51,403 nucleotides of DNA from Syntrophomonas zehnderi OL-4. GTDB lineage: Bacteria > Bacillota > Syntrophomonadia > Syntrophomonadales > Syntrophomonadaceae. Below, piece by piece: positions 38,326 to 46,154 of this stretch; positions within the stretch are counted from its first letter, which is position 1; each line of letters opens with the position of its first letter. The position numbers and the translations under genes are program-made. The stretch spans positions 66,973 through 118,375 of the forward strand of contig NZ_CGIH01000032.1 of assembly GCF_000983115.1 (NCBI RefSeq), written 5' to 3'. The notes beneath the pieces were generated by a model. It searched no databases. It had not been told where the DNA came from and saw only the letters and a program-made list of their open reading frames with translations.

Positions 38326-39417
38326 ATGATAGACACTAAAAAGCTGAAAGACGCGGCCCAGATCCTTAAAATACTTTATGTCGAAGATGATCGGGAACTC
38401 CGTAATCATACCCAAAGGTTATTGTCCGCCTTTTTCAACCACGTTGATACCGCTGAAAACGGGGTGGAAGGCTTAGATAAATACCGTCAGATGACTTACG
38501 ATCTGGTCATAACGGATATCAATATGCCCCTGATGAACGGCGTGAAGATGGTGGAACATATCAAGTCTGCCCACGCCCGGCAGGTCATTATAGTAATATC
38601 GGCCCATGATGAATCCAGTTACCTGCTGGATTTAATCAATCTGGGAGTTGACTATTTTGTCCTTAAACCCCTGGATATCAATCAATTCCTGGTGGTTTTG
38701 GAAAAAGCCGTGCAGGTATGCAAACTCATGCATATGGAACAGCAATATAAAGTCCTGCTGGAGGAAACCGTCAATAAAAGAACTCAGGAACTATCCGAGG
38801 CACTGGCCATGGTTAATGATTTGACCGGTGAATTGGTCTTTCGTTTGAGTGCGGCCACTGAATTAAGGGACGCCGAGACCGGGATGCACAATAAACGTTT
38901 AGGAATCTATGCGCCCCGGCTGGCGCAGGAGCTTAACATGCCTCAGGATTTTATAGATTCAATCGCTTTTGCGGCTCCTTTGCACGACATCGGCAAGATC
39001 GGGGTCGGGGATAATATATTGTTAAAACCGGCCCCTTTAAGCGCAGAAGAATTTGAAATCATGAAAAAGCATACCATCACGGGTGCGAATATACTGGCCA
39101 ATTCCAAACACAAGAAAATCCAGATGATTGAAACCATTTCCCTGACCCATCACGAAAGATGGGATGGCTCAGGCTACCCACTGGGTTTAAAAGGTGAGGA
39201 TATACCCATCGAGGGCAGGATCGTAGCCATTTGTGATCAGTATGACGCCTTACGGAGCAAACGCCCCTATAAACAGCCCTTCTCTCATTACCGGGCCCTG
39301 GAGATCATCTCCCGGGGAGATGGCCGCACCAAGCCCGAGTACTTTGATCCGCTGATATTGGAGACCTTTTTAAGGATTAACGACGAATTTAATCAAATCT
39401 TTAATGAAAACCAGTAG
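38326..39417 (+). CDS. Response regulator with HD-GYP output (c-di-GMP phosphodiesterase)
   Basis: The 363-aa protein has a REC domain ([10 protein letters not shown], phospho-acceptor Asp64 in [12 protein letters not shown], and VLKPLDI), a helical linker (about 130-170), then an HD-GYP domain with intact [11 protein letters not shown] and [13 protein letters not shown]. Phosphorylation by the upstream kinase would be expected to alter c-di-GMP hydrolysis. ATG follows AAGGAGAATACC. The two genes are 20 bp apart and in the same direction, which supports a cognate pair. Confidence 0.93.
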   Translation: MIDTKKLKDAAQILKILYVEDDRELRNHTQRLLSAFFNHVDTAENGVEGLDKYRQMTYDLVITDINMPLMNGVKMVEHIKSAHARQVIIVISAHDESSYLLDLINLGVDYFVLKPLDINQFLVVLEKAVQVCKLMHMEQQYKVLLEETVNKRTQELSEALAMVNDLTGELVFRLSAATELRDAETGMHNKRLGIYAPRLAQELNMPQDFIDSIAFAAPLHDIGKIGVGDNILLKPAPLSAEEFEIMKKHTITGANILANSKHKKIQMIETISLTHHERWDGSGYPLGLKGEDIPIEGRIVAICDQYDALRSKRPYKQPFSHYRALEIISRGDGRTKPEYFDPLILETFLRINDEFNQIFNENQ

Positions 39418-39453
39418 CGCCCTTCTACATCTTAAAGTCCTTTTAAACCCACT

Positions 39454-39480
39454 GTAGGGGAGGCTTTAGCCTCCCCTACT
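39454..39480. other. Strong inverted repeat between convergent genes, repeat-family related
   Basis: GTAGGGGAGGC-TTTA-GCCTCCCCTAC is a perfect 11-bp stem with a 4-base loop, located between the convergent RR and SDR genes. The sequence resembles the dispersed hairpin module GTAGCGGAAGCTTTAGC. It may act as a bidirectional terminator though no long T-run follows. Confidence 0.6.
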
Positions 39481-39492
39481 AGAATGACGTAA

Positions 39493-40248
39493 TTAAAATA
39501 TTGTGTAACCTCCATCTACTGCGAAAGCTGCCCCGTGGACATAAGATGAATCATCGGATGCCAGGAAAACAACGACTTTGGCTATTTCTTCGGCCTTGCC
39601 GGCTCTGGCACTGGGGGAACCTTTGATTTTCATGCATACGGGATGTTCAGGAACAGCCAGTACCTTCTGAATCATAGCCGTATCTATAGGCCCGGGAAGT
39701 ACAGCATTCACCCTTATACCGGCCTGTCCCACCATAAAGGAAAGCTGTCTGGTAAAGCCTAGAAGACCATGTTTGGAAGCGGTATACGGCAACCCTCCCC
39801 GGCCCGCAGCGGTGGAAGCCATTGAAGCAATATTAATAATATTACCTTTACCGTTTTTGGCCATTTCAGCAAATACCCTTTTGCTGGCTAGAAAAGGCCC
39901 CCGCAAATTGACAGCCATTAAATGATCCCAATCATCGGCAGTAATATCGGTTAAGAAGGCCAATCCTCCGGAAATTCCGGCATTGTTTACTAAAATATCT
40001 ACCCGGCCAAAAGTATCTACGGTTTTGGTAACCAGATTATCAATATCGGCTTCGCTCGCCATGTCAACTTTAACAAAAATAGCTTCGCCGCCTATTTCTT
40101 TAATCATATCCACAGTTGCCAGGCCATCATCCACAACGATATCTGATACAACTACTTTGGCTCCCTCACGAGCCATTTCCATGGCAGTGGCACGACCGAT
40201 GCCATTGCCTGATCCGGTAACAATAGCAACCCTGTCTTTCAATTTCAC
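39493..40248 (-). CDS. Short-chain dehydrogenase/reductase
   Basis: The 251-aa SDR has the cofactor motif VAIVTGSGNGIGRATA, NNAGISGG, the catalytic Ser in NIINIASMAS and the active YTASKHG (Tyr/Lys), then a VDGGYTIF end. As the last gene of the acyl-CoA operon it probably oxidises a 3-hydroxyacyl-CoA or a related hydroxy intermediate; FabG-like use is possible. I chose GTG at 40248, 8 bases after AAAGGAG; a TTG two codons later is an alternative. Confidence 0.85.
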   Translation of the reverse strand: MKLKDRVAIVTGSGNGIGRATAMEMAREGAKVVVSDIVVDDGLATVDMIKEIGGEAIFVKVDMASEADIDNLVTKTVDTFGRVDILVNNAGISGGLAFLTDITADDWDHLMAVNLRGPFLASKRVFAEMAKNGKGNIINIASMASTAAGRGGLPYTASKHGLLGFTRQLSFMVGQAGIRVNAVLPGPIDTAMIQKVLAVPEHPVCMKIKGSPSARAGKAEEIAKVVVFLASDDSSYVHGAAFAVDGGYTIF

Positions 40249-40308
40249 ATCCTCCACTCCTTTGGTACCGTTAGGTTTATACCTGCAAATTGTCCGTTGA
40301 ATACGGCT

Positions 40309-41115
40309 TTAATAACCTTTGTATTCAGGTTTCCTCTTTTCAACATCAGCCAAATTGGCTTCTTTGAAGTCTTCACTGAGGGCCCCAAGACACAGGTAAT
40401 CGGCTTCAACCTGGAAATAGGTTTCCATAGTATAATCATGCATACGGTTGGAGATCTGCTTGATATGGTTTACGCCCACCGGTGACTTGGAAGCAATCTT
40501 GTTGGCCAGCTCCAGGGCTTCTGCATAGGCCTGGTCAGCGGGAACAACTTTATAAACCATCCCCAGATCCAGCGCTTCTTGGGCACCGATTGGTTCTCCG
40601 CACATGGCAATAGCTTTGGCTTTCATCGGCCCAACCAGTCTCTGCAATGCCCATAGTCCGCCGGTATCAGGCGACAAGGCGTAATTAACGAACACTTGCC
40701 AGAAATAGGCTTTCTCGGATGCTATTACTATATCGCTGGAAAGCAGCAGGTTGCAGCCTCCACCTATACAGCCGCCTTCAGCCAGCCCAATAATCGGTTT
40801 CGAAATAGTATACATTTTTTTAATCATCTGGGATATTTCATACATTACCTCGCGGCCTTCAGGCAGGCTATTGGCCAGCTTGCTTTGGATAATCTTCAGA
40901 TCGCCGGGGCCAAATGATATATCCCCGGTGCCTCTAACGATAACCGCCCTGATATTCTTATCCCAGTGGACATTGTTCAGAGCATCGGTATATTCCTCGA
41001 TCAATTGTTCGCCCAGCCGGTTCCTGTTCTGGGGGCAATCCAGGGTTATGGTAGCAATATGACCCTCTTTATCAACCTTTACTACGTGGTCAAATGTTTT
41101 TTCATATGGATACAT
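40309..41115 (-). CDS. Enoyl-CoA hydratase/isomerase family protein
   Basis: The 268-aa crotonase-fold protein has ATITLDCPQNRNRLGEQL, an oxyanion region GDLKIIQSKL, and EGGCIGGGCNLLLSSDIVIAS. The first catalytic Glu expected in GGGCEL-type sequences is Asn, and the second active-site region reads NYALSPDTGGLWALQRLVG, with Asp rather than Glu. This looks more like a PaaG-type isomerase or a specialised hydratase than ordinary ECH1. ATG follows AAGGGGTGTTTTAAG. It lies between the acyl-CoA dehydrogenase and SDR genes in the etf-fix operon. Confidence 0.85.
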   Translation of the reverse strand: MYPYEKTFDHVVKVDKEGHIATITLDCPQNRNRLGEQLIEEYTDALNNVHWDKNIRAVIVRGTGDISFGPGDLKIIQSKLANSLPEGREVMYEISQMIKKMYTISKPIIGLAEGGCIGGGCNLLLSSDIVIASEKAYFWQVFVNYALSPDTGGLWALQRLVGPMKAKAIAMCGEPIGAQEALDLGMVYKVVPADQAYAEALELANKIASKSPVGVNHIKQISNRMHDYTMETYFQVEADYLCLGALSEDFKEANLADVEKRKPEYKGY

Positions 41116-41187
41116 CTTAAAACACCCCTTTTTTATTATTTAAGCCGGAAGTAACAACTAATTCAGACTGGTCATCTGCTTTATGCA

Positions 41188-42342
41188 TTAAACCGTTTTA
41201 TTTTTTATCAACATCGCAATATTATCCATCAGAGCCTCCACTGAAGCGCCGCCGATAGCCATGACCTTGGCATCTCTCCAGAAACGTTCCACCCCGGTGT
41301 CAACCACGGTTCCAACGCCGCCAATCAGTTGTATGGCCTCGCGGGCAACGTATTCGGACACCTCAGCCCCTTTGCATTTTAGCAAGCGCCCTCTGGCCAG
41401 TTCCATACTGCCGGCATCCCTCATGGCATAGGTGCTGTAAACCAAAGCCCTTAGGGATTCGATTTCTCCCCACATTTGGACCAGCTTGTGGCGGGTTACC
41501 TGGAAACGGTCAAACATGCTCTTACCCTTTTGCATTCTCTCCAGGCTGTATTCTAAAGCCATTTCATAAGCCCCTTCTGCCATGCCCAGGCTGACCGGCC
41601 CACAGCTTAAGAATTCCGCGGTTGCGCTGACAAACATGGCCTGCAGGCAGCCGCCCAGTGGCCCCAGAAGGCTTTCTTTGGGGATCCGGCAGTTTTGGAA
41701 GGAAATACTGCCTGTATTGGAACCATGCCAGCCTAATTTGTGTTCAGGTTGCCCGATAACAAAACCAGGTGTACCGGCTTCCACGATAAAACAGCTCATA
41801 CCCGACTTGGTAGCCGGATCAATGTCGGAAGTAAGCGCCAAGACTATATAAACATCAGCCACACCAATATTGCTGATTAATACCTTGTTGCCGTTTAAAA
41901 CCCATTCATCACCGTCCAGTACCGCCCGGGTGGTGAACTCAGCTTGGTTGGATCCGCCAGCCCCTTCCGTTGAGCCGCAAGCCAACATGATTTCACCGGT
42001 GGCAGCCGGAGCCAGGTATTTTTTCTTTTGCTCGGGAGTTCCCAACATTTCCAGAAGACCCCCGGCCAATAAACTGTGAGCACCTATGGCTACGGTCAAA
42101 ACGGGCAGGCTCTTGGCGATTTCCTCCATAATCAGTGCCAGGGTAGTTTGATCCCCGCCTAATCCGCCGTATTCCTCAGATATGGTCACTCCTAAAAAGC
42201 CCAGTTCTCCAGCCCTCTTGAATAACTCCAGCGGGAATCTACAGGATTTGTCGATTTCCAAAGCCACCGGCTTTACTTCGTTTTGAACAAAATCGCGGGC
42301 TACATTCAACATCAGTTGTCTTTCCTCAGTCATATACCACAT
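41188..42342 (-). CDS. Acyl-CoA dehydrogenase
   Basis: The 384-aa FAD enzyme begins MWYMTEERQLML and has the N-terminal helical domain, LACGSTEGAGGSN and the C-terminal QLIGGVGTVVDTGVERFWRDAKVM segment. The C-terminal catalytic Glu position (usual IYEGTSE) reads IGGASVE, so Glu is replaced by Gly. An alternative Glu in ATAEFLSCGPVS aligns with the position used in isovaleryl- and long-chain acyl-CoA dehydrogenases. This suggests a branched, long or otherwise special substrate (inference). ATG follows GGAGGTTTTAGC. It is downstream of fixX. Confidence 0.9.
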   Translation of the reverse strand: MWYMTEERQLMLNVARDFVQNEVKPVALEIDKSCRFPLELFKRAGELGFLGVTISEEYGGLGGDQTTLALIMEEIAKSLPVLTVAIGAHSLLAGGLLEMLGTPEQKKKYLAPAATGEIMLACGSTEGAGGSNQAEFTTRAVLDGDEWVLNGNKVLISNIGVADVYIVLALTSDIDPATKSGMSCFIVEAGTPGFVIGQPEHKLGWHGSNTGSISFQNCRIPKESLLGPLGGCLQAMFVSATAEFLSCGPVSLGMAEGAYEMALEYSLERMQKGKSMFDRFQVTRHKLVQMWGEIESLRALVYSTYAMRDAGSMELARGRLLKCKGAEVSEYVAREAIQLIGGVGTVVDTGVERFWRDAKVMAIGGASVEALMDNIAMLIKNKTV

Positions 42343-42446
42343 GCTAAAACCTCCAATTAATTTATTGCCGTTAATCCTTTGCTATCTGTGATAAGCCCGA
42401 GCATCCCTCCCCCATAGTTAAATACCTAATCTGTGCGCAGCCAGTC

Positions 42447-42740
42447 TTATCCCTGCCGAAAGCTAACCCCAAATGTACCCCGGGGATACTCCCACTTGAC
42501 AATCCCTTTGTTCTTGCACATGATCCGGCAGGTACCGCACTCCAAACAACCGGCATAATCAAAACTGATTTCGCCGTTTTTATCTAGTTTGTAAAGCACC
42601 GCCGGGCATACAAGCAGACACGGTTTTTCAACACAGCCGGCACATATGTTTTTATCGAGTACGATATGGGGTACTTCTTCATCAACATTAAAACGGTTAA
42701 GACTTAAAAGCTCTGTTGCAGTCTTTTTTTCTATGCTCAT
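42447..42740 (-). CDS. fixX: FixX-type ferredoxin
   Basis: This 97-aa ferredoxin-like protein has cysteines in KNICAGCVEKPCLLVCP and YAGCLECGTCRIMC, as in FixX, which pairs with FixC to give the Fe-S part of an ETF:quinone oxidoreductase. The start ATG overlaps the fixC stop by 4 bp (ATGA). Confidence 0.92.
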   Translation of the reverse strand: MSIEKKTATELLSLNRFNVDEEVPHIVLDKNICAGCVEKPCLLVCPAVLYKLDKNGEISFDYAGCLECGTCRIMCKNKGIVKWEYPRGTFGVSFRQG

Positions 42741-44029
42741 ATCGATTTATACCCCCTTAGAACATCTTTGAACAATTGCCACATGGATACTCCATTAGAT
42801 TTGATGACCTCTTTGGTATTTTTGATGAGGCTGTTCGGTTTTTGACCATTTACGGTAAAGAGGCGCTCAAATACCCCGACAGCTATCCGGGGATAGCTGG
42901 AATAAATGCGAGGTATGGCTAATAAATCAGCATAACCATCCACCGCCTGCATAGTGGGCAGCAGTTCTATATTTTTCAGCTCCTGCAGGTAGGCCGGGCC
43001 AACCTGGTCTGAAGCCGAGGTATTAAGCACTGCCCGGGCAGCGGCTACCCCGCTGACGATAGCCAGATCTATCCCTCTGATGGAATAACCGGTGTTGATG
43101 ACAAAACCAGCCGCATCTCCGATCATTAGAAATCCTTCCCGGTATATTTTTTGGGGAATCCCCCGATAGCCTTCCTCACTGACTAAATGAGCACCATATT
43201 CAATGGATTCACCTCCGGCTATCAAGGGATATATAGCCGGGTGCATTTTTAAATCCTGAAAAATTTCATGAACGGATTTACCGTGCGCTGCTGCTTCCTC
43301 AGGCATCAAGACACAACCCAAAGAGATGCTCTCCCGGTTCGTATACAGGAAACCGCCGCCATGAATTCCTTCTGTGCAGCCTAAAATCATACGGGCTGCA
43401 CCTTCATCCGGTTTCAGGTTGAAACGTTCCTGAATAGTATCAGGCGGCAGTTCTATAACTTCTTTTATGCCTACCCCTACCTGATGAGCAGAAATATCTT
43501 TTATAAGCCCGGCCTTTTGGGCCATAAAAGAGTTTACTCCGTCAGCCGCAATGACTACATCGGCATACATCTCATCTTCACCAGCCACCACGCCGATAAT
43601 TTTACCGTCCTTTTCAATCAGATCATCTACTTTGACCCCACAGGCTACCATAGCCCCAATTTCCTCTGCCTTGGCAGCAAACCATTCATCAAATTGGGCT
43701 CTTAAAATACTGTATGATTGTGGAACCTGCCCCTCCCGGTTAAAACTCGGATCATGATAATCGATGCTGATCGCTTTATCCTGGCTTAATATCATAATCT
43801 GTTCATGGGTAATTTTCCTTTCCAGAACAGCTTCTTCGGTCAAGCCCTTATCGACCATTTCCAGGGCATAGGTATATAATCTTCCCCCGGTTACGTTTTT
43901 GGCACCCGGGGTTTCGGCCCTTTCTATGACCAGTACTTCCTTGCCGGCCTGAGCCAGGATATAGGCACAGGCTATGCCGGCAGGCCCGGCCCCGATGATG
44001 ATTACATCCATTTTGTCGGCTTCACTCAT
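42737..44029 (-). CDS. fixC: FixC-type electron-transfer flavoprotein:quinone oxidoreductase
   Basis: The 430-aa flavoprotein has the FAD motif IIIGAGPAGIACAYILA, ETPGAKNVTGGRLY, VVIAADGVNSFMAQKAG, and GDAAGFVINTGYSIRGID. FixC takes electrons from ETF and passes them to quinone with FixX. The ATG at 44029 follows AGGGGCGAAGAGAAA; a longer frame to 44056 has no ribosome site. It lies 113 bp after etfA. Confidence 0.92.
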   Translation of the reverse strand: MSEADKMDVIIIGAGPAGIACAYILAQAGKEVLVIERAETPGAKNVTGGRLYTYALEMVDKGLTEEAVLERKITHEQIMILSQDKAISIDYHDPSFNREGQVPQSYSILRAQFDEWFAAKAEEIGAMVACGVKVDDLIEKDGKIIGVVAGEDEMYADVVIAADGVNSFMAQKAGLIKDISAHQVGVGIKEVIELPPDTIQERFNLKPDEGAARMILGCTEGIHGGGFLYTNRESISLGCVLMPEEAAAHGKSVHEIFQDLKMHPAIYPLIAGGESIEYGAHLVSEEGYRGIPQKIYREGFLMIGDAAGFVINTGYSIRGIDLAIVSGVAAARAVLNTSASDQVGPAYLQELKNIELLPTMQAVDGYADLLAIPRIYSSYPRIAVGVFERLFTVNGQKPNSLIKNTKEVIKSNGVSMWQLFKDVLRGYKSI

Positions 44030-44142
44030 TTTCTCTTCGCCCCTTTTTAGTGTCACAAATCAGAACAGTATGTCAGATAACCCCATACCTACTATCAGCT
44101 TGACAGATTAACGACTACCATCCATTTAATTATGGTTGGAAC

Positions 44143-45048
44143 TTAAGCTTTTAATGTCTCGGTCAACAGGGGAATAATTTCGTACATGTCACCCACGATA
44201 CCGTAGTCAGCGAATTTGAATATAGGCGCTTTTTCATTGCTGTCTATGGCTACGATGAACTGAGCATCACGGACTCCAAATATATGCTGGATCTGACCGG
44301 AAACGCCCATGGAGATATACAACTGCGGTTTTATGACGGCTCCAGATATACCTATATACTGCTCTACCGGCAGCCAGTGCCTTTCTTCGGAAATACCACG
44401 GGTGCAGCCTAATTCAGCGTTAAGCACATCGGCTAAATCCCTGGCCATCTTAAGGTCAGCTTCCTTTTCCAAACCCAAACCAACACAGACTACGCTGGCA
44501 GCCTGTTTTAAGTCAACGCCCTCTTTGGTAATGGGGGCGGTTTCTACCAGGGTTACCCGGGGATCGGCTTGAACTGCAACGGTTTTTATTTCTGCCTGGC
44601 CGCTTACAGGTGAAAATTTTCCTCCGGCTACAGTTACAACACAAAATCCGCTGATGGTTTCGCTCTGGACTACAGCTCCACCGTAAATAATTCTCTCGGT
44701 ATTAAGCTGTCCATTGCTGTAGTCTAAGGCGGCTACATCACTGACCATTCCGCAATCCAAATAACCAGCTACCCGGGCTGCCATATCCCTGCCGCGGGCA
44801 GTCGCGCCAACTACCAAAAGTTCAGCATCCTGCTCTTTAAGATAATCTGCCAGGGCTTTACCATAGTTTTCCGGCAGAGGGCTGTCTCCTTTTAGATAAA
44901 TGACCTTGTCGGCACCCCTTGAGGCCAATTGATCAGCCTCGGCCTGACTGAAGCACAAGGCATAAGCTGCCTGACCGCCGCTTTTGGCAAAACCGATCAG
45001 TTCAGCGGCTATTTCTAGTCTGTCACTATATACATAAATGCCGCTCAT
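44143..45048 (-). CDS. etfA: Electron transfer flavoprotein alpha subunit (FixB-like)
   Basis: The 301-aa protein has a GIYVYSDRLEIAAELIGF N-terminus and the C-terminal FAD-binding domain (VCVGLGLEKEADLKMARDL, then GISGAVIKPQLYISMGVSG and IVAIDSNEKAPIF). It has no extra ferredoxin domain. The start overlaps the etfB stop by one base (TAATG). With FixC and FixX it forms a FixABCX-like set, some of which bifurcate electrons. Confidence 0.93.
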   Translation of the reverse strand: MSGIYVYSDRLEIAAELIGFAKSGGQAAYALCFSQAEADQLASRGADKVIYLKGDSPLPENYGKALADYLKEQDAELLVVGATARGRDMAARVAGYLDCGMVSDVAALDYSNGQLNTERIIYGGAVVQSETISGFCVVTVAGGKFSPVSGQAEIKTVAVQADPRVTLVETAPITKEGVDLKQAASVVCVGLGLEKEADLKMARDLADVLNAELGCTRGISEERHWLPVEQYIGISGAVIKPQLYISMGVSGQIQHIFGVRDAQFIVAIDSNEKAPIFKFADYGIVGDMYEIIPLLTETLKA

Positions 45049-45815
45049 TATAAAACCCCTTCCTTTCTTAAGGCTGCAGCCAGTTCTTTCACCCGGCTGA
45101 CGGAATCGCCTGCATCGAAGATGATGTTCTTGCGATTCATGACATAACCCTTGACTGCAACGACCTGGTTCCTGGGTTTAAAATCTATACCCAGATCAGC
45201 AGCCGAGTATTCGGTGAGGGGTTTTTTGCCAGCGGCCATAACTGCTTTAAGACCAGGGAGCGGTGGGTTATTGGCTTCCGGCAATACAGCTACTACGGCT
45301 GGTAATTCAACTTTTACAGTCTCCAGACTATCCTCCAGTTTGCGGGTAGCCACCAGACTGTTGCCCTCAAACGTCATTATAATAACGGAGCTTATAACCG
45401 GCAGATTTAAAATTGCCCCGATCCGGGGTGCAATCTGGCGGGCGTAAGTGTCACTGGCACCTTCCGCACATATAACTAAACTAGAATCACCGATTTTTTG
45501 GATGGCTGCAGCCAAAGCCCGAGCTGTAACAGCTCCGTCAGCCTGGTCAGCTTCAGCAGCCTTGACCCAATAGGCTTCTTCCGGGCCGCGGGACAGAGCA
45601 TCTTTTATGGATGGTTTCGCGCCTGCGTTGCCAAATGTCAGGGTTACGGCCTGACCACCTAATTTACCGGCAGCTTCAACGGCTGCTTCAATCGCATTTT
45701 TATCGTAATCACTTATTTTCCCTTTGGCTTTGGTAATATCTACCGACTGATCTGGATTAATCCTGATATCCGCTTCATCAGCTACCCATTTGTAGCATGC
45801 AATAATCTTGGACAC
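45048..45815 (-). CDS. etfB: Electron transfer flavoprotein beta subunit (FixA-like)
   Basis: The 255-aa protein starts MSKIIACYKWVADEADIRI and has KISDYDKNAIEAAVEA, AISRGPEEA-type segments and VICAEGASDTYARQIAP. Sequence style is closer to FixA than to the mitochondrial type. The start is GTG, behind GGGAGG with 11-bp spacing. It is the first gene of the operon and has a sigma-54 type promoter about 110 bp upstream. Confidence 0.92.
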   Translation of the reverse strand: MSKIIACYKWVADEADIRINPDQSVDITKAKGKISDYDKNAIEAAVEAAGKLGGQAVTLTFGNAGAKPSIKDALSRGPEEAYWVKAAEADQADGAVTARALAAAIQKIGDSSLVICAEGASDTYARQIAPRIGAILNLPVISSVIIMTFEGNSLVATRKLEDSLETVKVELPAVVAVLPEANNPPLPGLKAVMAAGKKPLTEYSAADLGIDFKPRNQVVAVKGYVMNRKNIIFDAGDSVSRVKELAAALRKEGVL

Positions 45816-45924
45816 GTTATTGATTACCTCCCTTTTATGATTAACCTGCCACTTACGGTTCGTTAGTATACAGACCTTAAACCTTATCCTGCCCCGTTTC
45901 CCGCCGAGGGTTGTATATTAATAT

Positions 45925-45940
45925 TGCAATTTATGTGCCA
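45925..45940 (-). promoter_or_regulatory. Sigma-54 (-24/-12) promoter upstream of etfB
   Basis: The minus strand reads TGGCACATAAATTGCA, against the consensus TGGCACGNNNNTTGCW. All fixed positions match except one (A for G at position 7). It lies about 110 bp before the etfB start, and the next gene upstream encodes a sigma-54 activator. Confidence 0.85.
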
Positions 45941-46008
45941 ACTATACATGCCCTAATTGGCGGCCTTTGCGCCTGCTCATGGCCGGAAAAAATGTAATCG
46001 TAATCAGC

Positions 46009-46054
46009 CTGGATTGTCCAGCAACGTATATATCGCACTTATCGCTGTAACAGC
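46009..46054 (-). promoter_or_regulatory. Possible activator binding sites (two short palindromes)
   Basis: CTGGACAATCCAG (46009-46021) and GCTGTTACAGC (46044-46054) are palindromes 34 bp apart centre to centre, about 75 and 110 bp upstream of the -24 element. Position fits upstream activating sequences for the enhancer-binding protein encoded next door. The two are different in sequence, so one or both could be chance. Confidence 0.4.
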
Positions 46055-46087
46055 AATCATACAGTGTAACTGCCGGCCATAATTAAC

Positions 46088-46120
46088 ACAAAAAACCCAG
46101 CCTTGTAATCAGCTGGGTTT
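46088..46120 (-). terminator. Terminator after the sigma-54 activator gene
   Basis: On the minus strand AAACCCAGC-(10 bases)-GCTGGGTTTTTT forms a 9-bp stem followed by a T-run, 35 bp after the stop of the activator gene. It isolates that gene from the etf operon. Confidence 0.85.
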
Positions 46121-46154
46121 CCGGTTTTTCTATTTTTATTTAAGCTTCTCGGGC

